Of a stretch of 64,000 nucleotides of DNA, positions 23,765 to 34,709 are shown piece by piece (the first letter of the stretch is position 1; each line of letters starts with the position of its first letter). The stretch lies in contig CM060842.1 of assembly GCA_030762175.1 (NCBI GenBank), forward strand, positions 51,508,001 through 51,572,000, written 5' to 3'. This DNA comes from Metallyticus violacea (lineage: Eukaryota > Arthropoda > Insecta > Mantodea > Metallyticidae). The notes beneath the pieces are model-generated. The model made no database searches. It saw only the letters and a list, made by a program, of their open reading frames with translations, and was not told the DNA's origin. Made by a program: the position numbers and the translations under genes.

Positions 23765-25435
23765 CTACACCCATACAATTACGATGTATGTTTTGTATGT
23801 GAACAGATTAAAGAACACCTAGGAAAATTTTATTTAATTTGATAAATTATTTATAAATGAGGGACCCAATTTCAAAACCCACAGTATCCATTTTAATAAC
23901 TTCTTTAGAAGACGAATAAAACATTTTCTGTGAAGCATTTTTGAAATTATCAAAATATCTTCGCGTATTTCTTATTCTTAAATTTAGTAGCATTTTATGG
24001 ATATTTTTGTATATAAATGTTAAAAAGGTAATTTTATTTTCAATGTGTTGGATTTTGGAACTGCATAATAAATACAGAGGATTTTGGTAAGTAAATTGTG
24101 GATAATGTGGATTTTGAAAAGGTAGCAAAACATTTAATCCTAATTAAATATTTTTTTGCAATTGCTGCAGTATTGTAATCGTAAAATTTAAATTTATATA
24201 ATACAAATTGAACTTCAATTTATATAATATAAATTAGATTCTGAGACTAGAGATTTTTCCCAAAATTCTACAGGTAAACTTAAGAGTCTGGTTATTTTTT
24301 CAACCTTTCCCAAAGTATTTTTGCAATGGCTTCTTATAATTCTGAAGTTTTTCTTCCCTAACTCTTGTCCCTACTATTTCATTACAAGATTCGACTTTTT
24401 CCCCCCTATTTGATTTCCTTTCTTAAGAAGTGATTGACATGAGTCCAAATCTATCCTAATGCCATTATGACTTAAGTACAGTAGATAGTCCCCGTTTCCA
24501 TGTTGACAAGGCCTTCTCTACAAGCATTTTCAATATTTCCTCTTGTTAAAATATTTTGATGTATGATAATGCAGAATATTATAACAGTCTTCCCTTATAT
24601 ACACTTTTATATTTTTCCGAAAAACTCTGTTTGGTAGCAAAAAGGAGGAGCCAATAACAGAAAAATTAAATATATTTTTTCTTTAATGTTTTCAGGAATA
24701 TTTTTTTCTGTAAGCAACAGCAGAGCACTCTAACAATAGCACAATTTCTATAGTGTCCGGAGAATTCATCCGCAAATAACTGAAATGTTTTCGCTGTCTT
24801 CAGATCAATGTACAACTGATGGTATATCGCAGGCACTATTTCGATGGAACCTTTTGGCCTATCACTTTCCAGTCACTTACAACCAAAGGCTACATTTTTG
24901 TTCTCTGGTGACTTAGAACTACCTTTAATCTCTTAATTCAGAAGAAACTGTAGATAAAATTGTTTTCTATTTTAGGTACTGACATTCAGAACAGCGTTTC
25001 TTGCAGGAGTTTTGAAACTAATTTATAATTCTCAACAAAAAGTTTCCTGAAATACTGTCAAGGCTCATAATGCTTCTTCGTTATATATTTTCTAGAGCGT
25101 ACGAAAAATTATTTTGGCAGTTTTTTAATGAATGACTTAACAACTTTTCGTCTGTATACAGGTTTATTCGATCGAATATCCCTGTTCGATTTTATCCAAT
25201 GGTAATGAGCCTTTATGGAGAATTGTCACAAAACACGTGTATAACAGGAAACCTCGTGATATCAATAACCAAAAAATATGCAATATATCTAACAAAACGT
25301 GTTAAAGAACTATGTACTCCATCGCGAACCAAGGTATAGGTTAAAGCTATATTTGCGAAATATATTAGGGCACGGATTATTGAATGACTAATAAAAATAT
25401 CACAGATGAGTCGATACTAACTTTATTTCGATTAG
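23765..25435. other. Intron sequence, nothing recognised
   Basis: AT-rich with T-rich runs and one short minus-strand frame (23847-24128) whose lysine- and isoleucine-rich translation is typical of chance frames in AT-rich DNA. No repeat shared with elsewhere in the window was recognised. Confidence 0.4.
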
Positions 25436-26180
25436 GTTTTACGCTCGATACTCGACACTTTAATGTTTTTATCAAATAAAATACAAAATTCTCATTTTAT
25501 TATTTTGAGTTCATCAATATATGAAACAAACGCAACTGAATTTACTTACTCAGGTGTGAGACATGCTAATATTTTTTAAATTATATTTATGAGCCCCTAG
25601 AAAATGGCTAAACCATCTTCTTAAACCCTTTAAAAAAAAAATTAGTTTTAATTGACCAGGAGTTGCATCTGCTTTAATCCTAATTCTAGGGATTGTTTAA
25701 GAATGAACTGAATCTTCATATGTAATTAGAACTCGTGTTAAAGTATGTATATGGATTCTGGTTTGATTGAAACGCGCCTTCTACCACTTTAAAATAACAA
25801 ATAACAACTAGATAGTAAAGTTAAATCAGCTTTCATGCTAAAGACACTGTAGTATAATATTACATACTTGTGATTAGATGTTTTAATTGATAACGTAATA
25901 TCTTTATCAAGAGCTTCTTTTATAATTGATCAGACTCAGAGCTGAGGCTATTCTGTAGACAGCGTGGTTTTTCTATATCGAAGAAAAGTAAAAACCATGC
26001 TAGAAATAAATACAAAATATCTCATTTTAAGTGCAATTAAGCAGTTTATTGTTCCAACACATTATTTTTATAAAAATGTTCAGCATAGACATATTGTTAC
26101 GAGATTATATGTAGAACCATAAGGCTACGTTTATTATGCTGTCGGCGATCGGGCTTAGAAGCGCACACAATATCTTGGTA
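25436..26180. repeat. Dispersed repeat family VI, copy 1
   Basis: Shares ordered blocks with a second copy that is broken up at 28334-28430 and 30483-30865. Examples are GCTCGATACTCGA with ATCAAATAAAATACAAAATTC at 25443-25492, a GCTAAAGACACTGTAGTATA block at 25837, CATGCTAGAAATAAATAC near 25996 and a GGGCTTAGA block at 26150. Type unknown; no terminal inverted repeats were recognised. Confidence 0.65.
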
Positions 26181-26369
26181 CCTGGTACCTGCTTCTTATA
26201 AATGAGACACGTGTTACTTGCATTTTTTAAAAATGTTCTACTTGTGACAATACTTATTTAAAATTGCTGTACAACAAAGTATCGATTTCGATTACCCCTT
26301 AGTATCGATTTATCAAAAGTATCGACAATCGATCTCTGAAACTGCCAAACCACATTAAGTGGTAACTTC

Positions 26370-26880
26370 TTTTTGACTCAATCTGTATGCCTCTTATCCT
26401 GGACGTACCGAAAGCTAAATTTACATTTTCACCACAATCCCCTGGCTTTAGGAATTTGCTTATTGCAGTTTTACCGCACATGGCCATTCGATGTCAAAGC
26501 CTATCAGATCTCTGTTGCCGGACTTGAAGCAATCAGAGGGTCGCTGCCGCCGATCTGTGCATGTTGAAATAGCCTCTGAAACACAGCTATCAAAGGCAAA
26601 CGCGTCAGTCAGACGTCACGTCCAGAACTACCAACCCAACAAAAGAGAGAGCATGGCTGTAAGTAAATTACCCTTTTTCTGTCTCGCTCTTTCTTCAACG
26701 TGCTCTCTGCGGAACCAATTTTGTTGGGCGCCAACTTGAAGCCTTCTGCTCTCTGGTTTGAGGTAATGAAGTTGGCAGGAGTGGTGGGGCCCCGCTGACC
26801 GGCGCGGTAATGCGATTTACTCGCGTATCCCGACGCCGCCGCTAGTAGCAGAACCAAAGCCGCAGCTATGTATTTTCATA
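26370..26880. other. GC-richer island with open frames on both strands
   Basis: Composition differs from the surrounding AT-rich intron. On the plus strand a frame from 26491 (MSKPIRSLLPDLKQSE) runs to a strong donor-like GTAAGT at 26659. On the minus strand a frame from about 26870 to 26672 reads ALVLLLAAASGYASKSHYRA, then NFITSNQRAEGFKLAPNKIG and ends KKERDRKR before a GTAATT. The minus-strand start looks like a signal peptide, but its upstream ATG (near 26876) is one base out of frame. Either could be a real exon of a nested gene or an alternative first exon of CARP; neither product is recognised. Confidence 0.3.
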
Positions 26881-27782
26881 AAGCTTCTTAACGCGGTTGA
26901 TCGATTATGTCGAATCACTGCAATCGATGTATGACACGCTCAAATTCCACCTAATCGTTTTACACACCGAGAACAGAAAGTGCGATATTAATGCGAGAAT
27001 AAATTCCTATGCGCCTAGATTAGTGAACATGTTCAGTATGCACGAGTAATTCTGTTTACGTGTGGTGAAACTTATCAAAATGGTATCGAAAAGGCTTAAA
27101 CTGAGGTTCTAAAATACCTTCGTCAAAATTATTGTTAAAATTTAGCAGAGAATAAATTAAACCTACGCCTAAAGCTGGCGCCTGCAATTTTGTTTAAATG
27201 TGTTATGTACCACAAAGAAATAAATTGAAAAAATGAAGTATTTTTTGTAAAACAATTGTTATGTTTAACCAGATAACGGTGGTTATAAACATGGACAGTC
27301 CCACTTATATTTCTTTTACATAATGTAATTTATATTAGTTATAAACAAAATAAAAACAATTGAAGATATTAGTAAATAACAAATAAAGAACAAAAATACA
27401 TTTGTTATAATAAATACTTTTATAAGACGGTAAAAAGAAACAGGAAAGCTTTTATTCGAAATTATAAAAAATGGAAAAAATAGCAAAATTTTTAATAACC
27501 ATGCATCTTATATGAAGAATTAAAATGGAGATATATTAAACTGAAGGAATAATTAGATAAAGCACAGGGAGTGCGGAACAAAAATTATCAAAACGAATGT
27601 TATTTCAGGAACTAATAAGTTTATTTAAATGCTGTTTGCAGCGTAAGACGGAGAAACTGAGCAAATTTCTATAATAGTTGATCAATCTTTACAAGTGCAC
27701 CTAATGTGACACGGCAGATGACCAAACGGTACTCGTTTTCCCGCAAGGTGTTTGCATCATTTCCGGTATAAAATTTTCAGAG
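26881..27782. other. Intron sequence, nothing recognised
   Basis: AT-rich, A-rich on the plus strand from about 27220 to 27560. No open frame or shared repeat was noted. Confidence 0.4.
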
Positions 27783-28078
27783 ACACTGAACCTCTCCGAA
27801 GATCCGCTTCCATTCTGGGTGCAGGGGCAGAAACCTTTCCAAAGCGCAAGCCACTACCACACCGCGCTATCCCACCTCATTACGGAATGAAATGGTATTA
27901 AACTGAAGAGCACAACATTCTCGGAATGTAAATATCCATACCAGCATTCGTTTTTGTGACCAAGGAAAAACACAAAATAAAATCCAACATCAGGATTGTC
28001 CGCAAATTCAAATCGAACCCGGGATCTCCTGATGCGAGTCTCAAGCGTTATTACATGCTATGACGACGTTCCCTTTAC
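27783..28078 (-). mobile_element. SINE-like repeat family III, copy 2
   Basis: Read on the minus strand it has TAACGCTTGAGACTCGCATC, a B-box-like GGGTTCGATTTGAA, and the body block GTGGCTTGCGCTTTGGAAAG with one substitution near 27835-27855. The order and orientation match the copy at 10195. Confidence 0.75.
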
Positions 28079-28204
28079 GGGAACATCATGTAAACTAAGC
28101 TGCAGAATTGGGTGCCTATTTCTTAAAAATAGCTCATGACTTGACTAAAGCCAGTCTACAGACATTTTCACTTTACTTACTCAATGTTCTCTTAGAAATG
28201 ATAC

Positions 28205-28351
28205 CTGCTGCAGAATAAGGTTGTGCGCAGGCGCAGGATGGTCTGTCACTCTCTCGGTACAGCTTTCTCCGACTCCACGTGCAAACTTATCGTAGGTGAG
28301 GTCTACGAACACGTTGGGGGCATTAACAACAGAAAGCTCGATACTCGATAC
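28205..28351 (-). other. 147-nt exon-like open segment in the CARP intron
   Basis: Read on the minus strand, a CAG acceptor precedes 28351 and a GTATCA donor follows 28205. The 49 codons between are fully open and phase 0 at both ends: SSIELSVVNAPNVFVDLTY, DKFARGVGESCTERV, DHPAPAHNLILQQ. It is more GC-rich than its surroundings and has balanced residue use. The phase matches the flanking CARP exons, so it could in principle be a cassette exon. However, the acceptor has only a weak pyrimidine tract and lies in sequence shared with repeat VI, and the family does not normally carry an insert at this point. A fragment of another gene or transposon is equally possible. Confidence 0.25.
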
Positions 28352-28430
28352 CTGCACATGTTTTAGCCTCAGTATAACCATGTTTGTCAAACAAAATACA
28401 ACTTTCTCATTTTGTTTAATTGAGAGTATC
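28334..28430. repeat. Dispersed repeat family VI, copy 2, left part
   Basis: Matches 25436-25530: CTCGATACTCGATACC, a CAAACAAAATACAACTTTC block, TCTCATTTTGTTTAATTGAG. The match stops at about 28336, where the exon-like open segment begins. Confidence 0.6.
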
Positions 28431-28566
28431 AAACACATACATATGAATTTTTACAGAGTATATTTTTATTAAGAAATGTTTAATGTCTTTACAGCTATAT
28501 TGATGCGCTTCTAGAGTGATCCAGGGTGTGATTCAACTTCTTATTAAATCCACCATGTTCGACTAT

Positions 28567-28870
28567 AGTGTTGATTGTTTTTCATTTGTTTTATTTACGG
28601 ACGCTCTTTAACATCTCAGGTCATCAGCGTCCCATTCAATTGAGGGCGTGAAACGGCCGACAAATTTTGCTCAGAGGCCTCTTTTTCTGGCTTGAGGTTC
28701 TTTTTCGTGCCGTAAATGTACGACACGGGACCCATGGCTTTACTTCTCTTCCGAAGGAAGTCGTACTTAGAATTTTACCCCCGAAAAAATCCATCATCCT
28801 GGCCGGGTTCGAACCCGTGACCTTGGGATTAGAAGGCAAGTATGGTTACCACTACACCACCAGTACCGAC
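28567..28870 (-). mobile_element. SINE family I, full-length with 9-bp TSD
   Basis: Flanked by TTCGACTAT at 28558-28566 and 28871-28879. Read on the minus strand the head has an A-box-like TGGTGTAGTGGTAACCATAC and a B-box GGGTTCGAACCCGG. The body includes CTTCGGAAGAGAAGTAAAGC, CATTTACGGCACGAAAAAG and GGCCTCTGAGCAAAATTTG, and the tail CTGATGACCTGAGATGTTAA then AGAGCGTCCGTAAATAAAAC. It is the best reference copy of the family in this window. Confidence 0.95.
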
Positions 28871-29015
28871 TTCGACTATGCTACGTAGATGGTTGTCTTT
28901 GTATATTAAGTATGCTATTTTCGGAGCTCGTAACTTCTCTTGGTTTACTGTCCACAAAATATATAAGTGTAGGTTGATTCGAGTAGTTTGTGACGTTGAC
29001 ACGACTTTGAAAGAA

Positions 29016-29434
29016 GTAGTTGTAGTAGTATGTGAAGGAAGTAGTAGTGATATTGGTCGTCGTCGTGGTAGTAGTAGTAGTAATACTAGTAGTAGTAATA
29101 GTAGTAGTACTATTAGTAGTAATAGTAGTACTAGTAGTAGTAATAGTAGTACTAGTAGTAGTAATAGGACTAGTAATAGTAGTATTAGTAGTAATATTAT
29201 TATTATTATTAGTAGTAGTAGTAGTAGCAGTAGTAGTACTAGTAGTAGTACTAGTAGTAGTAATAGTTGTACTAGTAGTAGTGGTTGTGCTAGTAGTAAT
29301 AGTAGTAGTAATAGTAGTATTAGTAGTAGTAATAGTAGTAGTATTAGTAAGTAGTAGTAATAGTAGTGGTAGTGGATGTGGTAGTGATAGTATAGTAGTA
29401 GTAATAGTAATAGTAGTAATAGTAGTAGTAGTTA
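29016..29434. repeat. ~420-bp (TAG)n-type microsatellite
   Basis: Almost continuous TAG/TAA/TAC triplets with an ATT patch near 29195-29212. It gives long polyserine and polyvaline frames on the plus strand, which are not genes. Triplet phase is kept over long distances, consistent with slippage plus substitutions. Confidence 0.97.
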
Positions 29435-29757
29435 TGAAATTTTATTGTACCAGTTTAAAATGTATAGGTACAACTGTCGCATGGACCTTATGGACGTACA
29501 TTCTAATATAGTCCTTGCAACAATCAAAATACGCATACATATATACCTACAGACTACATGCGTATATACAAACACATCGATATGCCTACAACACACGTTT
29601 TCTATGAATAATTTTATATACAAACATAAACAGAATCCTTATTGTTGAGCCCCCCATCCATTCACCCATACTCCTTTTCCATCTTCCCCCTCTTCTCTAT
29701 ACCCATGAACCTCTTTTGTATATACTGTAGAAGTATTCCCAAATTGTAAGAGTATCT

Positions 29758-30470
29758 CTTATGCACCAGCACTTCCCGGCAGATGTTCAAACTTCTGTCA
29801 GTATTCAGAAAAATGTGGGTGTAAATGCTCATTTCTTAAAATCTGTTTCCCTGCATTCTGCCAGAATGTGGCTCCAGGTGTTGCTTTCTCTGCACAGTGG
29901 GGAAATTCTTCCCAGCATTAACTGCTTTGTCTCCTTTGCAAGCCCTTAATCTGAGCCATGCGAGACCACTTCTTTCTTCCCTGTCACAGACATCTAGATC
30001 CCCCTCCCCCATACCTGATCTATTTGAGCCTGCAGGTTAAGCCAATTTTTTTTTGCGCATTGAGTCTCAGTATTTTGTTTATCTACATCTCGCAAACGTC
30101 TGTTAACTATTTTTCAACTATTTTGCATAATGTCCTCTCCCCTTATTCAAATATATCCTAGTCCAATTTTGTCTAAGCTTTTCCTTAATTTTGATGCCCA
30201 ACCAGTCAGTATCCTACCCCTTCCCTCAGACAAACTGCTCGAAGAAGTGCTTGATCCCAATTTACATTTTCGTTAGAGATACCAAACTCTTTAAGAACCC
30301 ACAATTTGGTGTGCCCTTCGATATTTGTAGCAACTGTTTCAGATAACCTTTGAAGGAATGTGCACACGTTGCAAGATTTTGCATTACGTAAAAATCTCTT
30401 TTTACAAATGAGGCAAAAACGCAAGATTTGATTGATGATAGTTTCAAAGTTCACTCACTCCGAAATGCAC
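29758..30470 (-). pseudogene. Non-LTR retrotransposon remnant (RT C-terminal region)
   Basis: Read on the minus strand, the upstream frame from 30454 includes RFCLICKKRFLRNAKSCN and HTKLWVLKEFGISNENVNWD before a stop. Further on, near 29835-29910, a frame gives CWEEFPHCAESNTWSH followed by ILAECREM. The C..C....H....C arrangement with T.SHIL is typical of the zinc-knuckle-like segment after the reverse transcriptase of many insect LINEs. Multiple stops and frameshifts lie between, so it is dead. The clade cannot be named, and the reverse transcriptase core itself is not present here. This copy is distinct from the one at 31.0-32.4 kb, since both retain the same C-terminal region. Confidence 0.6.
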
Positions 30471-30482
30471 AGGGTTCTATAA

Positions 30483-30865
30483 TTTAAAATAACAACTCAC
30501 TTGACAACAATCAGGTACTAATAAAAAATCAGATTTCCTGCTAAAGACACAGAAATATAATACTGTCACAATAAGTTATTTGTGTTTAACAGATCACATG
30601 ATAACAAAAGTCTCTGCTATTATTTATGGATTCAGAAATAAAGTTATTTTGCAGGCGGGACCTTATTTTTTATATCCGCGAAAATCCAAAAACATGCTAG
30701 AAATTAATGCTAGAGCACGCTCGAAAATTTGCTTCAACCTGCAATGCAATTTGTTTTATTGCCGTGGTTAAGTGATTTTTAAAGACATTTGTAGCTCAGA
30801 GATACTCTCTATTAGGAAGGGGCGTCACTTTATTATGGTTAGCGGTTGGGCTTAGACTTTTGATA
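30483..30865. repeat. Dispersed repeat family VI, copy 2, right part
   Basis: Matches 25795-26165 in order: a TTTCCTGCTAAAGACAC block (30533), CATGCTAGAAATTAATGC (30694), TTTATTATGGTTAGCGG and TTGGGCTTAGA (30829-30858). With the left part at 28334 it suggests one element interrupted by a SINE, a microsatellite and a LINE fragment. Confidence 0.6.
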
Positions 30866-31039
30866 TCTGCTACGTAATGTTTAAATGGTTTTTGAATGAG
30901 ACAGTATTTCTTGCGAACCACTTTAAAATGTGCTACTTGTGACAGCAGTATTAAACGGTTGTATTTACAAATTATTCATAAGGTATTTGTTCTTCTTATA
31001 TATTTTTATTTATTTATTGAATTGCTAAGATATAATAGA

Positions 31040-32365
31040 AGATACAAGGGGGCTTCCACCCATCCAGCTATTTTAGATGTGACCATAATTACTTTTTTAT
31101 TACTATCTTTTTAAATTATTTACTACCACCTTTATTTAAATACTAAACAAATAAATAAATACACAATTTTCACTTTGAATCCATCAATCCCTGGTCCCCG
31201 GTTCATCAGCAACAACCTAGTGGAACATCCAAGGGATCAGGCTCCCAACCAATCAAAGAGACAAATAATAAAATAAATAACTCTACATCACTATTGCTTT
31301 ATATCAGCTAGTTATAAGCTTCTAATTCAACTGTTTATTTCTCATACACCTATTATAACAATAAACACTTTCCAACATCACAAGCTTATTTACTTAATTC
31401 CACTCATGGCCATTCCCAAGCCGTAGACATTTCCCAATAACAATAGTTCCTTTGTTAAACTTATACATTAATTTTATTATTAAATTGTTTACATTAATCA
31501 ACACCCAATAATATGACTGAGCATTTAACTCGAGCTCTTAACTTGCAATATTTCTACCACAAAATTTCCTTATTATCTAAACAAACACTTTAACTAAACT
31601 TTACTTTATATATATGATTTACTTATTTTCTTAGTGCCCAATTCCATTTATTTTTAACTTTACTCACGAACTCTCAAACACTCCTGCTATCTTTACTTTA
31701 AAAAGTCCATTTAGGTTATCTAATTTCAACAATTTCTCATTTATAAACTCTTTTCTTCAGAGATCTAGCCCTTTGCACTCTAACACTGTATGTTCCTCTC
31801 CACACATTGGAAACTGATACTGAGAAAACCCCCTCCTCATTCATTTTAATCTCCACACAGTTACTCATATGTCCTTGGCTTGATTTATACGTTACTCTTT
31901 TTTTCCTTTTTTTTGTTCTTTACCAATGTATAAAATACTAAGCTCTTTTCCAGATATCTCATTAAACCGTTTTTGTACTTCATTATCTTCAAATTTCCTC
32001 CTTGTTCCTTTCCAAAAACCATTATTCTCCAAATAACCCTAAAACTCCACCCATTGATCCTGAAACTCTTTTCTTGAATGCTAAAATTTTTCTTAACAAG
32101 TTTCTTACATTTAAATTTAGAATTTTAAGCGAATATTTTAGAACTCTCTAAATAATCGTACCTATCCTTGCCACTCTTCCCATTTCAATTTGTACAAATT
32201 CTTTTGCTGTTGCTCTTGGCAGGCCTAAAATTTCCATACCGAACATTCTCTGTACACCATTCACAGTTCCTCATCCTCCATTCAGTCCCCACATTTCAAT
32301 ACTACACAGCATTTTGGCCTCAACCAACATCTTATATAGTTTAAAAGGTATTGAGGTTTTGTACA
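31040..32365 (-). pseudogene. Non-LTR retrotransposon remnant (RT thumb to C-terminal region)
   Basis: Minus-strand translation near 32365-32160 gives LYKMLVEAKMLCSIEMWGL, then GVQRMFGMEILGLPRATAKE and VQIEMGRVARI. These match the conserved region after the reverse transcriptase of LINEs (the pattern YGCEVWG...VQ..F.K.ILGLPR). Near 32130-31980 the frame reads LLRKILAFKKRVSG, and near 31860-31760 MCGEEHTVLECKGLDL, another zinc-knuckle-like segment. Stops and frameshifts are frequent. The stretch at 31040-31300 is shared with 4725-4982 and may be the 3' untranslated part. Only the 3' third of an element is left, typical of 5'-truncated insertion. Exact ends were not determined. Confidence 0.75.
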
Positions 32366-34026
32366 GCTGTAACGTTGGGTATCGATGCCTCTTGAGAATC
32401 GAGAATATCAAAAACCAATTTTTTACAGAAAAGTAACACATTTTACACCTCTAATTCAGCATAATTAATAAATACTTAAAGGGGGGTTGGTGGCTAATAA
32501 ACAGGTAGGTACTCTTTTTATTTGATATTTCAGTTAAGCCTAATGTATACTGAGCAAACACCACAACAACCTATTTGGAAAAATTCTTCTCTTGCTTTCA
32601 ACCACTCCAATCGCTCTATCTGTAGTGAAAAAACGCGTATTTACCTTACTTTTCGGAAAACTCTTACATATTTATGGCACGACATTCAATAGCCTAATAT
32701 ATCCAACGTTTTGTGATAAGCACGTCATTGTATGACGTCATGGCAGGAAACAAGCGAATGCAGCGCGACACAGGTTTCCAATCTCAGGCGGGGTATTGAT
32801 GGATTACACGGCGCATTGCCTCTCGCGATGCTTCTTTTTTTCTTTTTCCGCTTGAGCTCGTGGTGGGAGGGAGCACCATCGTGGTGATCCATAACACGGA
32901 GAGTCTATTCGAGCGACGAGGATGACGCTCCCGTCTGTGTCAACACTGACATGACGTGGTAATGCATTCTCTGTGCGCGAACGCCTGCAAAATGGTTTTA
33001 CGATATCGGTATGGGTTGCGGGACAAGAAGACTATAAGAACGTGTTGAAATAAACGTCCAGTGATCAAAGTTTGGATATTATATTTTTGTAAACGAAACC
33101 TTAAGCTCAATATGTTATACAGGTAAAGCAAGGAACACCATACATAAATCTCTTGATTACAAACATACCCTTCTGCTTCGTGTATTCGGCTACGCAGGTC
33201 CGTCATGTCTCCAACAAAGACTGACCCGATCATTAATTACTTATTCGTCCTTAATTAAATTCCTTGTTTCAGTATTGCATCATTATGTTGTAAACTTTTT
33301 CATTTTTTTCTTATACTCATTTTTAAGTCGCTTGGTTTTTCGTATTCCTTTTACATTTCTCAGAAATTTCATTTCTGCCGTTTGAGTTCTTTCATCTAAG
33401 ACAACAAATCTCTGATCTACACAAACAAATAGGAAGTGGAGTATTTCTAAGTAACTGTTTTGTTTCTCTCCTAGCTTTATGTTATAAAGTTTTATCATTA
33501 ATTCGGTTCATATTATACATCTTTTTATTTGTATTATTGACAGAACAGTACTGCTCTTTACAACCAACGAAATTAAAGGACGTAACTTGCTCAATTAGTT
33601 ATTCAGTAACAGTTTTCATATAAGGGCATAAAAGACCATATAAGACCATATAATTTTGGGAGTATATTGTTAAATTATATTATTTTATAATCTTTTTAAT
33701 TGGAATTATTCTGTTTGTAACATTCTTTAATTTTCAGCATTTATAATGTGATCGTCCGTAAATAAAATAGTAAATAATTTATTAAATCCATATTTGAAAA
33801 AGCTACTGACTTTAACTTTATATTCCCGTAAAATTTCCACAGTGTAATATTTTAAAAGAGGAGGCGAAAGGCTACATTTTTGTTTCACACTCTTATTTAT
33901 TATTGGGAACTTTGCACTGATACAGAACGCTATTAAATTCCATAATAAATCATATTATTAGAAATTATGATTATCTTTTTTATAATATTACTAATTTTTT
34001 CATTAAACTGAACTACAAAATTTATT
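32366..34026. other. Intron sequence; GC-richer patch with a palindromic TGACGTCA
   Basis: AT-rich except 32720-32990, which is GC-richer and non-repetitive within the window and contains TGACGTCA at 32733-32740, the consensus CREB/ATF-type site. No open frame with recognisable product. The rest, including T-rich 33240-33540, shows nothing. Confidence 0.35.
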
Positions 34027-34102
34027 GGCCTTTCAGGCCCTAAATTAAATAGGACACTGGTGATCTGAGATGTTAAACAGCATCCGTAAACAAAACAAAA
34101 AA
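34027..34102 (+). mobile_element. SINE family I, 3'-end fragment
   Basis: Only the tail remains: TAGGACACTGGTGATCTGAG, ATGTTAAACAGCATCCGTAA, then an A-rich end. Severe 5' truncation is common for retroposons. Confidence 0.8.
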
Positions 34103-34253
34103 GTATTATTATTCATCTCTACAAGAATGGGTTCACATCTAAAGCTCTAAGAGCAAAGATTTTTTAAAAAATGTCCAAGACGAAATGAAAGAGTGCTGGC
34201 CGATATCAAGTAACGTATCAAAGACACCAATGCAGTGAGACCTTGCCAACCGC

Positions 34254-34709
34254 ATGGGAACATCCAAAGAAACAATATGCCATATAATGCATGAAAACAA
34301 GCATGTCTTGAGAGAGCAGCATATCACCAAATCATTTGAACGACACCTGACGGCTGAGAGATGCCAAAGAGTGGGTATGTTTGGATGGTACAAGTCATTT
34401 ACTATTAATTACCAGGAAGCCAAAAAGTTTTCCAAGGGCTTCATGGTAGTTGCGGGGGATAGCTCAGATTTTTCAGAGTTGCATATAATGTCAAATCACA
34501 TGAGTCTATATCCAGAAGAACTTTATGGATCCAATTTTTGGCGCAGAGCTTCCTCGGTTGTGAACACCTCAAAGGCTTGGATACATAATGGTAAGGCATC
34601 CAGTCACAGTACCAAGCCCTACTGGAAAGCTGCTGAGAATGGTGCTCATGTGATGCAGTTTAAACGAATTCCGATCTATGGGTTTGTTGAAGTAAGGTCT
34701 CACCGTTGA
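34254..34709 (+). other. Unassigned 151-codon open frame
   Basis: The frame begins MGTSKETICHIMHENKHVLR, continues FERHLTAERCQRVGMFGWY and includes GFMVVAGDSSDFSELHIM. An in-frame extension is suggested upstream (LANR before the first Met), so it is probably part of a longer, older frame starting near 34140. The first segment resembles the recognition region of a transposase helix-turn-helix, but no specific family was recognised. It starts about 150 bases after the SINE fragment at 34027. Probably a decayed mobile-element gene. Confidence 0.25.

Noticed and set aside
28842..29511. 170- and 159-codon polyserine and polyvaline frames
   Set aside because: Translations of the TAG microsatellite.
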